A DNA stretch of 64,000 nt, taken from Bacteroidota bacterium (GTDB taxonomy: Bacteria > Bacteroidota > Bacteroidia > Chitinophagales > LD1). The notes under the pieces are model-generated. The model had not been told where the DNA came from, ran no database searches, and saw nothing but the letters and a program-made list of their open reading frames with translations. The stretch lies in the NCBI GenBank assembly GCA_018267385.1, contig JAFDYN010000005.1, positions 104,017-168,016 of the forward strand. The letters are read 5' to 3'. This document shows positions 34,876 through 43,659 of the stretch, one piece after another. Numbering within the stretch: position 1 is the stretch's first letter; each line of letters starts with the position of its first letter. Both the position numbers and the translations under genes were made by a program.

Positions 34876-35334
34876 TCACGCCCTCAGTTTGATCACCACC
34901 TTTTTCAGAAAGATTGGCTCATTTCCGGTCATAGCGCCCGGTGCATGTACATCCTCCGGCATCAGCAGTGCGAACATCCCCTCGCGCACCGTGATCCAGT
35001 CACCTTCACCTGCGTACAGAGAGTAATCCCTCTCTGCATTATACTGCTGCGTCTCACGCATCTGGCTGATATGCTGATACGCTATGCACTCCTCACCGGT
35101 CACGCTGTAGTGGATATCGCAGTATACTTTGTGCGCCTCCCATCCGCACTCTGCCGCCGGTTTGGTATCATAGCTATTGACGATGGCATAGACATCCTCC
35201 CCCTGTATTTCATAGCGGCCATTTTCCATAGTGGCGAGCTCATGTTTGTGCTTTTCTATCCAGAGCAGGCCTTTGGCCACATAGGAGCTGACAGGGTAGT
35301 ACTTGACCGCATTGCGGAGGTGATCTATGATCAT
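34876..35334 (-). CDS. YhcH/YjgK/YiaL (DUF386) family protein
   Basis: This 152-aa protein is a cupin-like DUF386 member: YEIQGEDVYAIVNSYDTKP, AHKVYCDIHYSVTGEE, and LLMPEDVHAPGAMTGNEPIFLKKVVIKL match the family signature, with His/Glu metal-binding candidates. In E. coli YhcH lies with sialic acid genes and YiaL with a sugar pathway; here no sugar operon is adjacent. A -7-like element (TATATTCG on the minus strand) at 35359-35366 lies 24 nt upstream. Confidence 0.88.
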   Translation of the reverse strand: MIIDHLRNAVKYYPVSSYVAKGLLWIEKHKHELATMENGRYEIQGEDVYAIVNSYDTKPAAECGWEAHKVYCDIHYSVTGEECIAYQHISQMRETQQYNAERDYSLYAGEGDWITVREGMFALLMPEDVHAPGAMTGNEPIFLKKVVIKLRA

Positions 35335-35358
35335 GGGATCTTATTATTGGAGCGGTGG

Positions 35359-35366
35359 CGAATATA
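35359..35366 (-). promoter_or_regulatory. Possible -7 element for the YhcH-like gene
   Basis: TATATTCG on the minus strand, one mismatch from TAnnTTTG, 24 nt before the start codon. Confidence 0.35.
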
Positions 35367-35377
35367 GCTATTCCCTC

Positions 35378-35731
35378 CTATCCTATCATACCCAGATGCG
35401 TATGCTTGAATCCATCCAGGTATTTCAGCCCGTAGCCCATGATCCTGTCCATAGAGGAGTGGCCATAGAGCACTAAGCCAATGAGAAGTATATATGGTAC
35501 ACCAGTATACCAGCCCAGACCTATCACAGCCAGCGCCACCAGCTTGTGATGAAAGAAATTGTAGCTCACAGCGCCGGCAGCAGGGCTGGCCAGATAGCCC
35601 AGCATGCTCAGATCGGGCAGGAGAAAAAGAGCAGGCCAGGCCCACCAGCTGATATGCATCGGCAGGTAATAAAGTGCTACGATCACTGTTGCAAATTGTG
35701 CCAGCTCTTCCAGTTTGATTACTTTGTCCAT
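35378..35731 (-). CDS. DUF4260 membrane protein
   Basis: This 117-aa protein has three or four hydrophobic helices (FATVIVALYYLPMHISWWAW, LALAVIGLGWYTGVPYILLIGLVLYG) and the DUF4260 end GHSSMDRIMGYGLKYLDGFKHTHLG. The family is of unknown function and widespread in bacteria. It lies 43 bp upstream of the YhcH-like gene and may be cotranscribed with it. No charged active site is evident apart from His/Asp in the C-terminal motif. Confidence 0.82.
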   Translation of the reverse strand: MDKVIKLEELAQFATVIVALYYLPMHISWWAWPALFLLPDLSMLGYLASPAAGAVSYNFFHHKLVALAVIGLGWYTGVPYILLIGLVLYGHSSMDRIMGYGLKYLDGFKHTHLGMIG

Positions 35732-35807
35732 TGTGTTTGATTTTAATGATACAAAGGTCAGCAGGATCAGCCGACGGATTATTTACATAAGATAAGAAAA
35801 ACAGACG

Positions 35808-36392
35808 CTATTGATCTGTGAGCCGCTTGCGGATACGACTGAGGCTCACCGGTGTGATGCCGAGGTAGTTGGCTATATGCTGCTGCGGTATGCGCTCTAG
35901 TATCTTCCTTTTATTACTACCCAGGAGGTCCTTGTAGCGCTCCTCAGGACTGAGTGTGAGCAGGCCTACCATACGGTCCTCCAAGCCGATGGCCAGGTAC
36001 TCTGCCAGCTTGCGGCCAAACCGCTCCCAGGTATGGCTACGCTGAAACAGCGCCTTGAATCCTTCATATGGGAATACCAGCAGCCGCGTATCGCTCAGAG
36101 CCTCTATGGTCAGACGAGATGGCTGGCCAGTCACACAGCTCATGTATGGCCCTACAAAGGCATTTTCAAAATAGAAATAGGTAGTACGCTGCTCCTCTGC
36201 GTGGGTATAGTAGTGGCGCATCTCTCCCTCCAGTATATAGCCCAGCTCACGGCCCATCATCCCCTCGCGTATCATGCACTCATGCCTTGTGATGGTGCGC
36301 TCCGACAGCAGCGACTGCATCATCTGCCACTCATCCTCAGTCAGCGGGGTGAACTGCTCTATCAATCCTCTCATAGATGCTACATCTGCCAT
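35808..36392 (-). CDS. Crp/Fnr-family transcriptional regulator
   Basis: This 194-aa protein has an N-terminal cyclic-nucleotide-binding-like domain (ERTITRHECMIREGMMGRELGYILEGEMRHYY, FVGPYMSCVTGQPSRLTIEAL) and a C-terminal HTH (IPQQHIANYLGITPVSLSRIRKRL). The CNBD lacks the phosphate-cassette arginine that binds cAMP, as in many Bacteroidota members, and there are no Fnr-type clusters of Cys. Its start codon lies 1 bp from the stop of the upstream histidine-kinase gene, so the two are probably cotranslated and functionally linked. Confidence 0.88.
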   Translation of the reverse strand: MADVASMRGLIEQFTPLTEDEWQMMQSLLSERTITRHECMIREGMMGRELGYILEGEMRHYYTHAEEQRTTYFYFENAFVGPYMSCVTGQPSRLTIEALSDTRLLVFPYEGFKALFQRSHTWERFGRKLAEYLAIGLEDRMVGLLTLSPEERYKDLLGSNKRKILERIPQQHIANYLGITPVSLSRIRKRLTDQ

Positions 36393-36393
36393 A

Positions 36394-38118
36394 TCAGCGG
36401 GCTATAGTGAAAATAAAGGAACTACCCGCACCGGGTCTCGACTCTACGCGTATCGTACCATTGTGCTGCTCGGCTATCTTGGTGCAGGTAGCCAGCCCTA
36501 TACCACTACCTTCATACTCGTGCCTATTGTGGAGCCGGTGAAAGATATGGAAGATACGCTCATGAAACTTAGGCTCGATCCCTATGCCGTTATCCCGCAC
36601 GGTAAACTCGTGATGATCCTCCCATATCCTATAGCTGACATCTACTACCGGCTGTACACCGGCAGTGCGAAACTTGATCCCGTTAGCTATCAGGTTTTGG
36701 AATATCTGCACCATGCGTGACCGGTCTGCCGTGATGGTATCCGGCATCTCATGCCACTTTATCACTGCTCCCGTTTCTCGGATCATAGTTTTCAGATTAT
36801 CCGTTACCTGCGCTCTGATCTCTGCCAGCCCCAGTGTTTGCCGTTTCACATCATCAGTATTGACCCGCGAGAAGAGCAGCAGGTCTGAGATGAGCATATT
36901 CATATTCTTGGTAGAGGTGATCAGGTGCTCTATGAACTGCCTGCCCTCATCATCCAGTTTATCTGCATATCGCCGCTCCAGCAGCTGCGAATACCCTATG
37001 ATAGAGCGTAGCGGTTCTTTCAGGTCATGCGAGGCGATATAGGCAAAGCTCTCCAGCTGTAGATTGGAGTCGATATACTTTTCCATCTCCTTATTCTTGC
37101 GGGCCAGGGTATCCCGCATCTGCTCTAACTCGCGCTGCTGATTCATGCGCTCGGTGATATCAGTAGAGACCCCCAGCAGCTGATTGACTACTCCGCTTTC
37201 ATCTTGTATCGGTGTTTTGACAGTCTGCAGATAGTATTTTTTACCGCCTGGATCTGTGACTACCTCCAGAGGTATATACTTAGGCTGTCCGCTATCCATC
37301 ACTTCTATATCATCCAGGCGAAACTGGATCACTTCTTCCTGGTTTGAATTGTAGTCTGCATCTGTTTTACCTACCAGTGTATCGGGTGTAGTACCGTATG
37401 CCCTTGCCACGGCATTATTGGCCAGGGTAAAGTAGCCCTTCCTGTCTTTGGCAAAGATGAAACTCGGATTGAGGTCTATCACCTTGCGCAGAAACTGCCG
37501 CTGCTCATTGATCTCCGACAGATAGCGGTCATTGATCATAAAAATGTAAATGAAGCGCAGCGTAGTGAGCGGTATCAGCGTGATATTGATCAGATGATGA
37601 AAGAACTTAATGACCTCCGGAGACTGATTGACAGGGGCAGGAAGGTCTATCAGCTTTTCTGCCAGTATCAGAAACAGCCCAAAGCCCATAGCCATCATCA
37701 GATATGCCAGCCACTTCCTATCCCTCAGGAAAAAGAGCGGCGTGACGCAAACCGTGATGAGAAAGAAATGCAGATGCGACTCCGATCCAAAGTAGATATC
37801 TGTATAGGCCACTACCAGCAGCAGACCTATATGGATTATGAAGGAGGAGACAATGTGGTGGCCCTTACTATTCAGATAGAAACAAAGGGATATCACTGCC
37901 ACATATATGGCTGCCAATACTTGCAGCACAGTACGCACATCGCCCGGCAGAAACATGACCACAGGTACCGTCAGTACGGCAAAACCCATATAGCCCATCA
38001 GGTCAAAGTTGAAATACTGGATGTAGGCTCTGCGCGAAATATCCGGCTCCGATGTGTCGACACCCAGACCCAGAAAGTAATCAAGCAACCTGCTGATATA
38101 TCCAGCCACTCTTTTCAT
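36394..38118 (-). CDS. Sensor histidine kinase with PAS domain
   Basis: This 574-aa protein has about six N-terminal transmembrane helices (residues 40-195), a PAS domain at about 210-325 (IDLNPSFIFAKDRKGYFTLANNAVARAYG), a HisKA domain with His364 (FAYIASHDLKEPLRSI), and a HATPase_c domain with N, G1 and G2 boxes (QNLIANGIKF, DNGIGIEPKF, GSGIGLATCTKI). The signal is unknown. No response regulator is adjacent, but the Crp/Fnr gene follows directly, so this may be an unconventional pair; a coupled diguanylate or receiver gene may lie elsewhere. Confidence 0.92.
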   Translation of the reverse strand: MKRVAGYISRLLDYFLGLGVDTSEPDISRRAYIQYFNFDLMGYMGFAVLTVPVVMFLPGDVRTVLQVLAAIYVAVISLCFYLNSKGHHIVSSFIIHIGLLLVVAYTDIYFGSESHLHFFLITVCVTPLFFLRDRKWLAYLMMAMGFGLFLILAEKLIDLPAPVNQSPEVIKFFHHLINITLIPLTTLRFIYIFMINDRYLSEINEQRQFLRKVIDLNPSFIFAKDRKGYFTLANNAVARAYGTTPDTLVGKTDADYNSNQEEVIQFRLDDIEVMDSGQPKYIPLEVVTDPGGKKYYLQTVKTPIQDESGVVNQLLGVSTDITERMNQQRELEQMRDTLARKNKEMEKYIDSNLQLESFAYIASHDLKEPLRSIIGYSQLLERRYADKLDDEGRQFIEHLITSTKNMNMLISDLLLFSRVNTDDVKRQTLGLAEIRAQVTDNLKTMIRETGAVIKWHEMPDTITADRSRMVQIFQNLIANGIKFRTAGVQPVVDVSYRIWEDHHEFTVRDNGIGIEPKFHERIFHIFHRLHNRHEYEGSGIGLATCTKIAEQHNGTIRVESRPGAGSSFIFTIAR

Positions 38119-38477
38119 TCCCTTTGCGATAACGTATAGGTGATATACGCACGGATCACACTTCTGTGCCGAAACACCCTACTCTAAAATATTAAAATCA
38201 ATCAACACACAATACACATGACAAAAAACCACCTAAAACCGAACCTCATCCCCTTTGCCTGCGTATAGCTATATACAAGCAAGCTACTTTAACTCTCTGG
38301 CTATTTGACTAAAGCTCTCTGATAACAATAAAAGAGATGACCATGATCTGCGGACTGATCATACTGGTAGCTGTGCTGGCCTGGCTCAAACTCAATGGGC
38401 CCCTGGCGCAGAAATAACACACACGCCATACTCTGGCGGCATACGCAAATTGATTAATTTGCGTACAAATACAGCTC
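38119..38477. other. Intergenic gap with a possible mini-ORF
   Basis: This 359-bp stretch separates divergent genes. Besides the 26-codon frame at 38337-38417 nothing coding is seen; part of it (38165-38260) is AT-rich with A runs and may hold promoters. Confidence 0.5.
38337..38417 (+). CDS. Possible 26-aa single-pass membrane miniprotein
   Basis: An ATG preceded by AAAGAG opens a frame of 26 codons with a predicted membrane helix (CGLIILVAVLAWLKL) and a polar tail ending in QK. Such tiny membrane proteins are often missed by gene finders. It does not resemble KdpF or other mini-subunits I know. It is 60 bp upstream of nnrDE. Speculative. Confidence 0.35.
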   Translation: MTMICGLIILVAVLAWLKLNGPLAQK

Positions 38478-39995
38478 ATGAAAATTCTCTCCGCACCGCA
38501 GATACGAGAGGCTGATCAGTACACCATATCTCACGAACGTATCCCATCACTGGATCTGATGGAGCGCGCCGCAGCTGCCTGTGTGCAGGCCATACAGCGG
38601 CTCGCACCGGGAGTATCACAAGCTGCGATCGTATGTGGCAAAGGCAACAATGGTGGAGACGGCCTGGCGGTAGCGCGCCTGCTGGCAGACAGAGGATACA
38701 AAGTGCAGGTATATATACTGGACTACACACCTGCTGCCAGTGATGATTTCGCTGCCAATCTGGCCCGGCTCTCGGCTCAAGCTAAGGTCGCAATTACCTA
38801 CTTAGGGTCGGCCGCTGATATGGTTCTGCCAGACGGCGGCATAGTGATAGATGCGATCCTCGGCACAGGTATCAATAAACCTGCGCAAGGGCTCATAGCA
38901 GATGCTATCAAGCTGATCAACTCAAGTGGCCGGCGTATCATCTCCATAGATGTACCGAGCGGCCTGCGTACAGATGAGCCCACAATGCAGAAAGATGAAG
39001 TAGTGAAAGCCTGGCGTACGCTCACCTTTCAGCAGCCCAAGCTGGCCTTCATGTTTCCGGAGAGTGGCGCGTACACAGGTGAGTTTGAGGTGCTCGATAT
39101 CGGCATAGACAGCAGCTTCATACCGGAGAGTGATTGCACCTACTTTTATGTCTCGGCAGCTACACTGCTGCCGCTGCTCAAAGGCCGTACAAAATTTTCT
39201 CATAAAGGCACCTATGGACATGCGCTGCTGCTGGCCGGCTCCTATGGCAAGATGGGTGCGGCTGTACTCTCCGCCTCAGCAGCGCTGCACTGCGGCGCGG
39301 GATTGCTCACGGTACACCTGCCCGCCTGTGGCTATCAGATCATGCAGACTGCCCTGCCCGAGGCTATGGTCAGCATAGATCGGGAGGAGGAGCATATCAG
39401 CACGCTGCCTGATATGAATCCCTACACGGCGGTGGGCATCGGTCCGGGTATAGGTACTGACCCTGCTACGGCACAGCTGGTGAAGCAGGTGATCCAGGCC
39501 GTATCAGGCAAGCTGGTAGTAGATGCAGATGCGCTGAATATCCTGTCAGAGCACAAGACCTGGCTGGAGTTTCTGCCGCCGCTCACCATCCTGACGCCCC
39601 ATCCCAAGGAGTTTGACCGCCTGACCCAAAAGCACGATAGCAGCTGGGCACGGCTGGAGACGGCTCAAAAGCTGGCTATGAAGAATAACCTCGTGATCGT
39701 CCTTAAAGGAGCCCACACGGCTACCGTCCTGCCCGATAGATCTGTATGGTTCAACTCTACCGGCAATCCGGCACTGGCCAAGGGAGGTAGCGGAGATGTG
39801 CTGACAGGCATACTGGCCGGGCTACTGGCCAGGGACTATGAACCGGCCGTAGCCGCCTGCCTGGGCGTGTATCTGCATGGCCACGCGGCGGATATCGGCG
39901 TGGAGCGCATACATACTGAGTCCTTTCTGGCCTCCGATGTCATACACCATATATCCGATGCCATGCGTCAGATATACAATGGCAAAACATCATAG
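38478..39995 (+). CDS. nnrD/nnrE: Bifunctional NAD(P)H-hydrate epimerase / ADP-dependent dehydratase
   Basis: This 505-aa protein has the fused layout of bacterial YjeF. Residues 1-215 are the NnrE epimerase (IVCGKGNNGGDGLAVARLLADRG, DAILGTGINKPAQG, SIDVPSGLRTD). Residues 225-505 are the NnrD dehydratase (LLAGSYGKMGAAVLSASAAL, AVGIGPGIGTDP, LTPHPKEFDRLT, NSTGNPALAKGGSGDVLTGILAGLLA). It repairs damaged NAD(P)H hydrates. The gene starts with a -7-like TTAATTTG about 25 nt upstream, one mismatch. Confidence 0.95.
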   Translation: MKILSAPQIREADQYTISHERIPSLDLMERAAAACVQAIQRLAPGVSQAAIVCGKGNNGGDGLAVARLLADRGYKVQVYILDYTPAASDDFAANLARLSAQAKVAITYLGSAADMVLPDGGIVIDAILGTGINKPAQGLIADAIKLINSSGRRIISIDVPSGLRTDEPTMQKDEVVKAWRTLTFQQPKLAFMFPESGAYTGEFEVLDIGIDSSFIPESDCTYFYVSAATLLPLLKGRTKFSHKGTYGHALLLAGSYGKMGAAVLSASAALHCGAGLLTVHLPACGYQIMQTALPEAMVSIDREEEHISTLPDMNPYTAVGIGPGIGTDPATAQLVKQVIQAVSGKLVVDADALNILSEHKTWLEFLPPLTILTPHPKEFDRLTQKHDSSWARLETAQKLAMKNNLVIVLKGAHTATVLPDRSVWFNSTGNPALAKGGSGDVLTGILAGLLARDYEPAVAACLGVYLHGHAADIGVERIHTESFLASDVIHHISDAMRQIYNGKTS

Positions 39996-40128
39996 AACCC
40001 GCACCATTGTTAGTATTGGGTTAATATCAGGACAGATTTACCATCATTTCGGCTTGCCTCACCTAGTTTCAATTTTAACAACTTGCCATTTTGTGTATTT
40101 TGCGGCATTGCTCAAACAGAATAAACAA

Positions 40129-42447
40129 ATGAAACAATTACTACGACCACTTTTTATGCTGATCCTGACTGGCTGTATTGCCAGCAGTCACGCTCAGATC
40201 TACTCCTATACCACTGACACTGCCGGTGCCGTAGCATCAGTAGCGACCAATGCCGCAGGTCTCGGCCTTGTGCGAGTCAATGGTGCGACCCGGCCCTCCT
40301 CGCCATGCAGCACGGGCTACAGCTCTACTACTTTTGATTCAGGACAGGTGTATAATACCGGAAAGGCTGGCATACAGGCAGAAGTCGCAGCAAATTCCGG
40401 CTATAAGCTGTCTGTGACAGGTTTCAGCGTGGGCTTGCGCAGGTCCGGTACAGGTCCGGTCAATGTCAGGCTGGCATATAGCACCGATCATGGTGCTACA
40501 TGGATAGATAAAGGCTCTGACGATGCACCCGGCACCGGTAGCTGCGGTAGCACGGCCACTGCGTCATGGACCACGAGCTTCAACGTACCTGTAGATAGTA
40601 CGCTACTATTCCGCGTTTATGGTTTTCATGCATCCGGACTTACAGGTACTCTGCAGGCGCTCAACCTGACCATCAATGGCACCGTGACCACTGCTACGAG
40701 CATTACTACTGCCGCGGCTTCATTTGGACCTTTCTGCCAGAGCAGCAGTGATACGATCTCTGTGCCATTTACCTCAGTGGGTTCTTTTACAGATTCCTTC
40801 CATGTACAGCTGTCTGATGCCAGTGGTGTTTTCCCTTCTGATGCTACCAGCAGCCTGATAGGTGCTGGTACTACCTCTCCGGTCACTGCCGTGATACCGG
40901 CAGGCACTACCGCCGGCATAGGCTACCGCGTACGTGTGGTCAATGCCAACCCTGTATATTACACGTCAGCAGATAACGGTAGTGACATCGTGATCAATGC
41001 CCCGGTATCTCCTTCTGTATCGATCACAGGCTCTCCTGCGGCAGTTTGCCCCGCCAATGCGATCACTTTTTCTGTGAGCAATGTGACGAATGGTGGCACT
41101 ACTCCATCATATACCTGGTACCTCAATAATGCCGGCGCAGGTAGTGGAAGCACGTACACCCTCAGCAGCCCGGCAGATAATGACTCTGTGTATGCTGTAG
41201 TGACTTCAAACTACTCTTGCCTCACTACCACCACTGCCAATAGCAATACTTTAGTAGCCACGGTTTACCCTACTGCTTCTACCACGCTATATGATACGAT
41301 CTGCCCCGGAGCCGGATATACATTTAACGGAAATACGCAAACTACTGCCGGCACCTATACTGCCAATCTCAATACCGTACATGGCTGTGATAGCATCGTG
41401 ACCCTGCATCTCTATGTGAAGCCTATGCTGACAGGCGCAGTACATGCCAGCATCTGCCAGGGTGATGCATATCTTTTCAACGGTACGAGCTATACTGCTG
41501 CCGGCTCCTATAATGATACGGTGAGGTGCGATAGCATCGTGACCCTCACACTGACCTACAAGACAGTCCATACATCTGCCATGAGCGCGAGCTTCTGCCA
41601 GGGAGACGCTTATACTTTCGATGGCATGACCTACACAGCTGCAGGCTCATACAATGACACGGTCCGCTGCGATAGCATCGTGACGCTGACACTGACTTAT
41701 AAGACTGTGCATACGTCTGCTGTGAGCGCGAGCTTCTGCCAGGGAGACTCTTATACCTTCAATGGTACGAGCTATACAGCCGCCGGCTCATACAATGATA
41801 CCATCCGCTGCGATAGCATCGTGACGCTCACCCTGACCTACAAACCTGTCCATATAGCCAGCATCTCTGCAGCTATCTGCCAGGGTCAGGCATATACTAT
41901 CAATGGACACAACTATAGCGCTGCCGGCACCTACAATGATACGATCAGCTGCGATAGCATCGTGACGCTCACCCTCGCGGTGAATAGCATCCCATCTCCT
42001 ACCGTGACTGCCAGCGGCGCTACCCTGAGCACAGGCTCCTTTAGCAGCTATCAGTGGTTTCTGAATGGTGGCCAGATCACCGGCGCTACCAGCCAGAGCT
42101 ACACCGCCACGCAGAATGGCGACTATACGGTACTGGTGACCAATGCCAGTGGCTGCTCTGATACATCTGCGATCTATACACTGACAGGTGTAGGCATCAC
42201 AGAGGCAGATGCGCTCCATGCTGTAGTGTATCCTACCCCTACCGATGGCATGCTCTACATACAGGCTGCCGGGCTGGTACATATAGAGCTGCTGGATATG
42301 ATAGGCAGGACCGTATACGTGCAGGATCAGGCCAAGGCCTCTGACCATGCGCTGATAGATCTATCAGCCTTTGGCAATGGCATGTACACGCTGGTGCTCC
42401 GTGGTGCCGGCAATGCCATCAGCATACGCAATATCATTAAGAAATAA
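40129..42447 (+). CDS. Secreted T9SS type A protein with tandem 47-aa repeats
   Basis: From the ATG at 40129 the product is 772 aa; upstream in-frame starts would overlap nnrDE. The signal peptide is MKQLLRPLFMLILTGCIASSHA. The N-terminal part (about 30-200) and an Ig-like part follow, then five tandem modules (IC/FCQGDAYTFNGTSYTAAGSYNDT...CDSIVTLTLT), four spaced at exactly 141 bp (41528-41953). The C-terminus is a type A sorting domain (VYPTPTDGMLYIQ, LLDMIGRTVY, FGNGMYTLVLR). The module matches those of the 43660 gene and a degenerate copy in the first gene of the window. Probably a surface-attached adhesin-like protein. Function unknown. Confidence 0.88.
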   Translation: MKQLLRPLFMLILTGCIASSHAQIYSYTTDTAGAVASVATNAAGLGLVRVNGATRPSSPCSTGYSSTTFDSGQVYNTGKAGIQAEVAANSGYKLSVTGFSVGLRRSGTGPVNVRLAYSTDHGATWIDKGSDDAPGTGSCGSTATASWTTSFNVPVDSTLLFRVYGFHASGLTGTLQALNLTINGTVTTATSITTAAASFGPFCQSSSDTISVPFTSVGSFTDSFHVQLSDASGVFPSDATSSLIGAGTTSPVTAVIPAGTTAGIGYRVRVVNANPVYYTSADNGSDIVINAPVSPSVSITGSPAAVCPANAITFSVSNVTNGGTTPSYTWYLNNAGAGSGSTYTLSSPADNDSVYAVVTSNYSCLTTTTANSNTLVATVYPTASTTLYDTICPGAGYTFNGNTQTTAGTYTANLNTVHGCDSIVTLHLYVKPMLTGAVHASICQGDAYLFNGTSYTAAGSYNDTVRCDSIVTLTLTYKTVHTSAMSASFCQGDAYTFDGMTYTAAGSYNDTVRCDSIVTLTLTYKTVHTSAVSASFCQGDSYTFNGTSYTAAGSYNDTIRCDSIVTLTLTYKPVHIASISAAICQGQAYTINGHNYSAAGTYNDTISCDSIVTLTLAVNSIPSPTVTASGATLSTGSFSSYQWFLNGGQITGATSQSYTATQNGDYTVLVTNASGCSDTSAIYTLTGVGITEADALHAVVYPTPTDGMLYIQAAGLVHIELLDMIGRTVYVQDQAKASDHALIDLSAFGNGMYTLVLRGAGNAISIRNIIKK

Positions 42448-42461
42448 GCAACAACATCCTC

Positions 42462-42492
42462 AATAAAAAAGGGACCTCCGGGTCCCTTTTTT
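42462..42492. terminator. Bidirectional terminator
   Basis: AAAAAAGGGACC / GGTCCCTTTTTT with a 4-nt loop (42465-42492), between convergent genes (T9SS protein on plus, SDR on minus). The symmetric A and T runs let it act on both strands. Confidence 0.85.
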
Positions 42493-42504
42493 ATTGCCCC
42501 GGCT

Positions 42505-43188
42505 TCAGGCCTGATTGTAGACCTTCACTACAGTCTCGCGCAGCATGCTGCCGCTATCTGTGAGCAGGAAGGAGATGACATCTGCTATATTCTCCGCAGG
42601 CACCCATTTGCTAAAGTCTGCATCGGGCATTGACTGCCTGTTTGGCGGAGTATCTATTGTACTGGGTACAACCACTGAAGCCCTTATGTTCTTATCCTTC
42701 CCTGACTCATTGATGATATCTGCCAGGTGAAATATAAGTGACTTGGACAGGGAATAGGCGACAGCCTGCTTGCCTTGTTTAGCCTTGAGTGCCGGACGGG
42801 CACCTATGAGTATGATCTGACCTCCTCCCCTTTTCTCAAAGTATTCAAAGAGCGGCTTGGCCATCGAGAAGGCTGTGTAGAAGTTCAGGCGTATCATCTT
42901 GTCCATGGCACCGATATTGGTCTCGGCTATAGAGCCCATAGCAAAGCCACCCACCAGCAGCACTCCGGCCTGTATATCATCTCCCGAGTCTGTGATCTCC
43001 TCTACGTATACCGCGCAGTCATGCTCATCAAAGAGGTCCACCACCTTGGCATGGATGCGTTCATCTGCAGGAGCCTTTTCAGTGGGCACAATAGTGGTGA
43101 AGATCTTGTAGCCGTCAGAGAGGAGCTTTTGTGTCACAGCACCTCCCAGATTGCCGGAGGCACCGGTGATAAGGACAGACTTACTCAT
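42505..43188 (-). CDS. Short-chain dehydrogenase/reductase (SDR)
   Basis: This 227-aa Rossmann protein has the glycine-rich cofactor motif VLITGASGNLGGAVTQKLL, then a VLLVGGFAMGSIAE-type NNAG-equivalent region, and the active-site YxxxK is in AVAYSLSKSL (Tyr and Lys spaced by three). SDR members of this small size oxidise or reduce sugars, lipids or quinones; the substrate is unknown. It stands alone, convergent with the T9SS gene and upstream of the tRNA-Leu. Confidence 0.88.
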   Translation of the reverse strand: MSKSVLITGASGNLGGAVTQKLLSDGYKIFTTIVPTEKAPADERIHAKVVDLFDEHDCAVYVEEITDSGDDIQAGVLLVGGFAMGSIAETNIGAMDKMIRLNFYTAFSMAKPLFEYFEKRGGGQIILIGARPALKAKQGKQAVAYSLSKSLIFHLADIINESGKDKNIRASVVVPSTIDTPPNRQSMPDADFSKWVPAENIADVISFLLTDSGSMLRETVVKVYNQA

Positions 43189-43357
43189 TGTTTCAGGGTT
43201 TAGGTTTTTGCAATAGCCGCTCGGAGCGGTTTCCTAAAAATAGAATATTTCGCGTAGCACCGCTACTGCATCATGTGGAATATGCAGCCAGTAAGACCTG
43301 TATCGCAGGCGCTGCATTGCAGACCCGGTCAAAAAGGTTATTTTTGCCATCCCGCTG

Positions 43358-43438
43358 GCCCTAGTGGCGGAATGGTAGACGCGCTCGACTCAAAATCGAG
43401 TGTCGAAAGGCGTGGGGGTTCGAGTCCCTCCTGGGGTA
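43358..43438 (+). tRNA. tRNA-Leu (anticodon CAA)
   Basis: The cloverleaf is complete: acceptor GCCCTAG / CTGGGGT (two G-U pairs), anticodon stem CTCGA / TCGAG with loop CTCAAAA (anticodon CAA at 43391-43393), a long variable region typical of class II tRNAs, and T-arm GGGGG-TTCGAGT-CCCTC. Discriminator A at 43438. The CCA end is not encoded. Confidence 0.93.
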
Positions 43439-43443
43439 CGTAG

Positions 43444-43471
43444 AAAGGCTTCTCTTTGAGGAGCCTTTTTT
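43444..43471 (+). terminator. Terminator after tRNA-Leu
   Basis: AAAGGCTTCT / AGGAGCCTTT stem with one G-U pair and CTTTG loop, followed by T residues. Confidence 0.75.
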
Positions 43472-43603
43472 ATTTTGAATCTACTCTGCTGCGATCTTGA
43501 TGTTGATTTTCCACATTATGGCTGGTCACCTTCACACAGTTCTTAGTACAATACTCTAGCCCAGACTCATCATACTCCTTATAACTTTGATCTCTTTCCA
43601 AAT

Positions 43604-43637
43604 AAAAAAGGCGGCTCCCTTGTGAGGAACCGCCTTT
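43604..43637 (-). terminator. Terminator of the 1457-aa surface-protein gene
   Basis: AAAGGCGG (43607-43614) / CCGCCTTT (43630-43637) with an inner TCC/GGA pairing; on the minus strand followed by a T run. It lies 23 bp downstream of the stop codon. Confidence 0.8.
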
Positions 43638-43659
43638 CGATATTAATAAACTACTGAGA

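Noticed and set aside
43201..43357. Small hairpin GCCGCTCGGAGCGGT as terminator or RNA
   Set aside because: Short stem without T run, upstream of the tRNA; not enough to call a feature.
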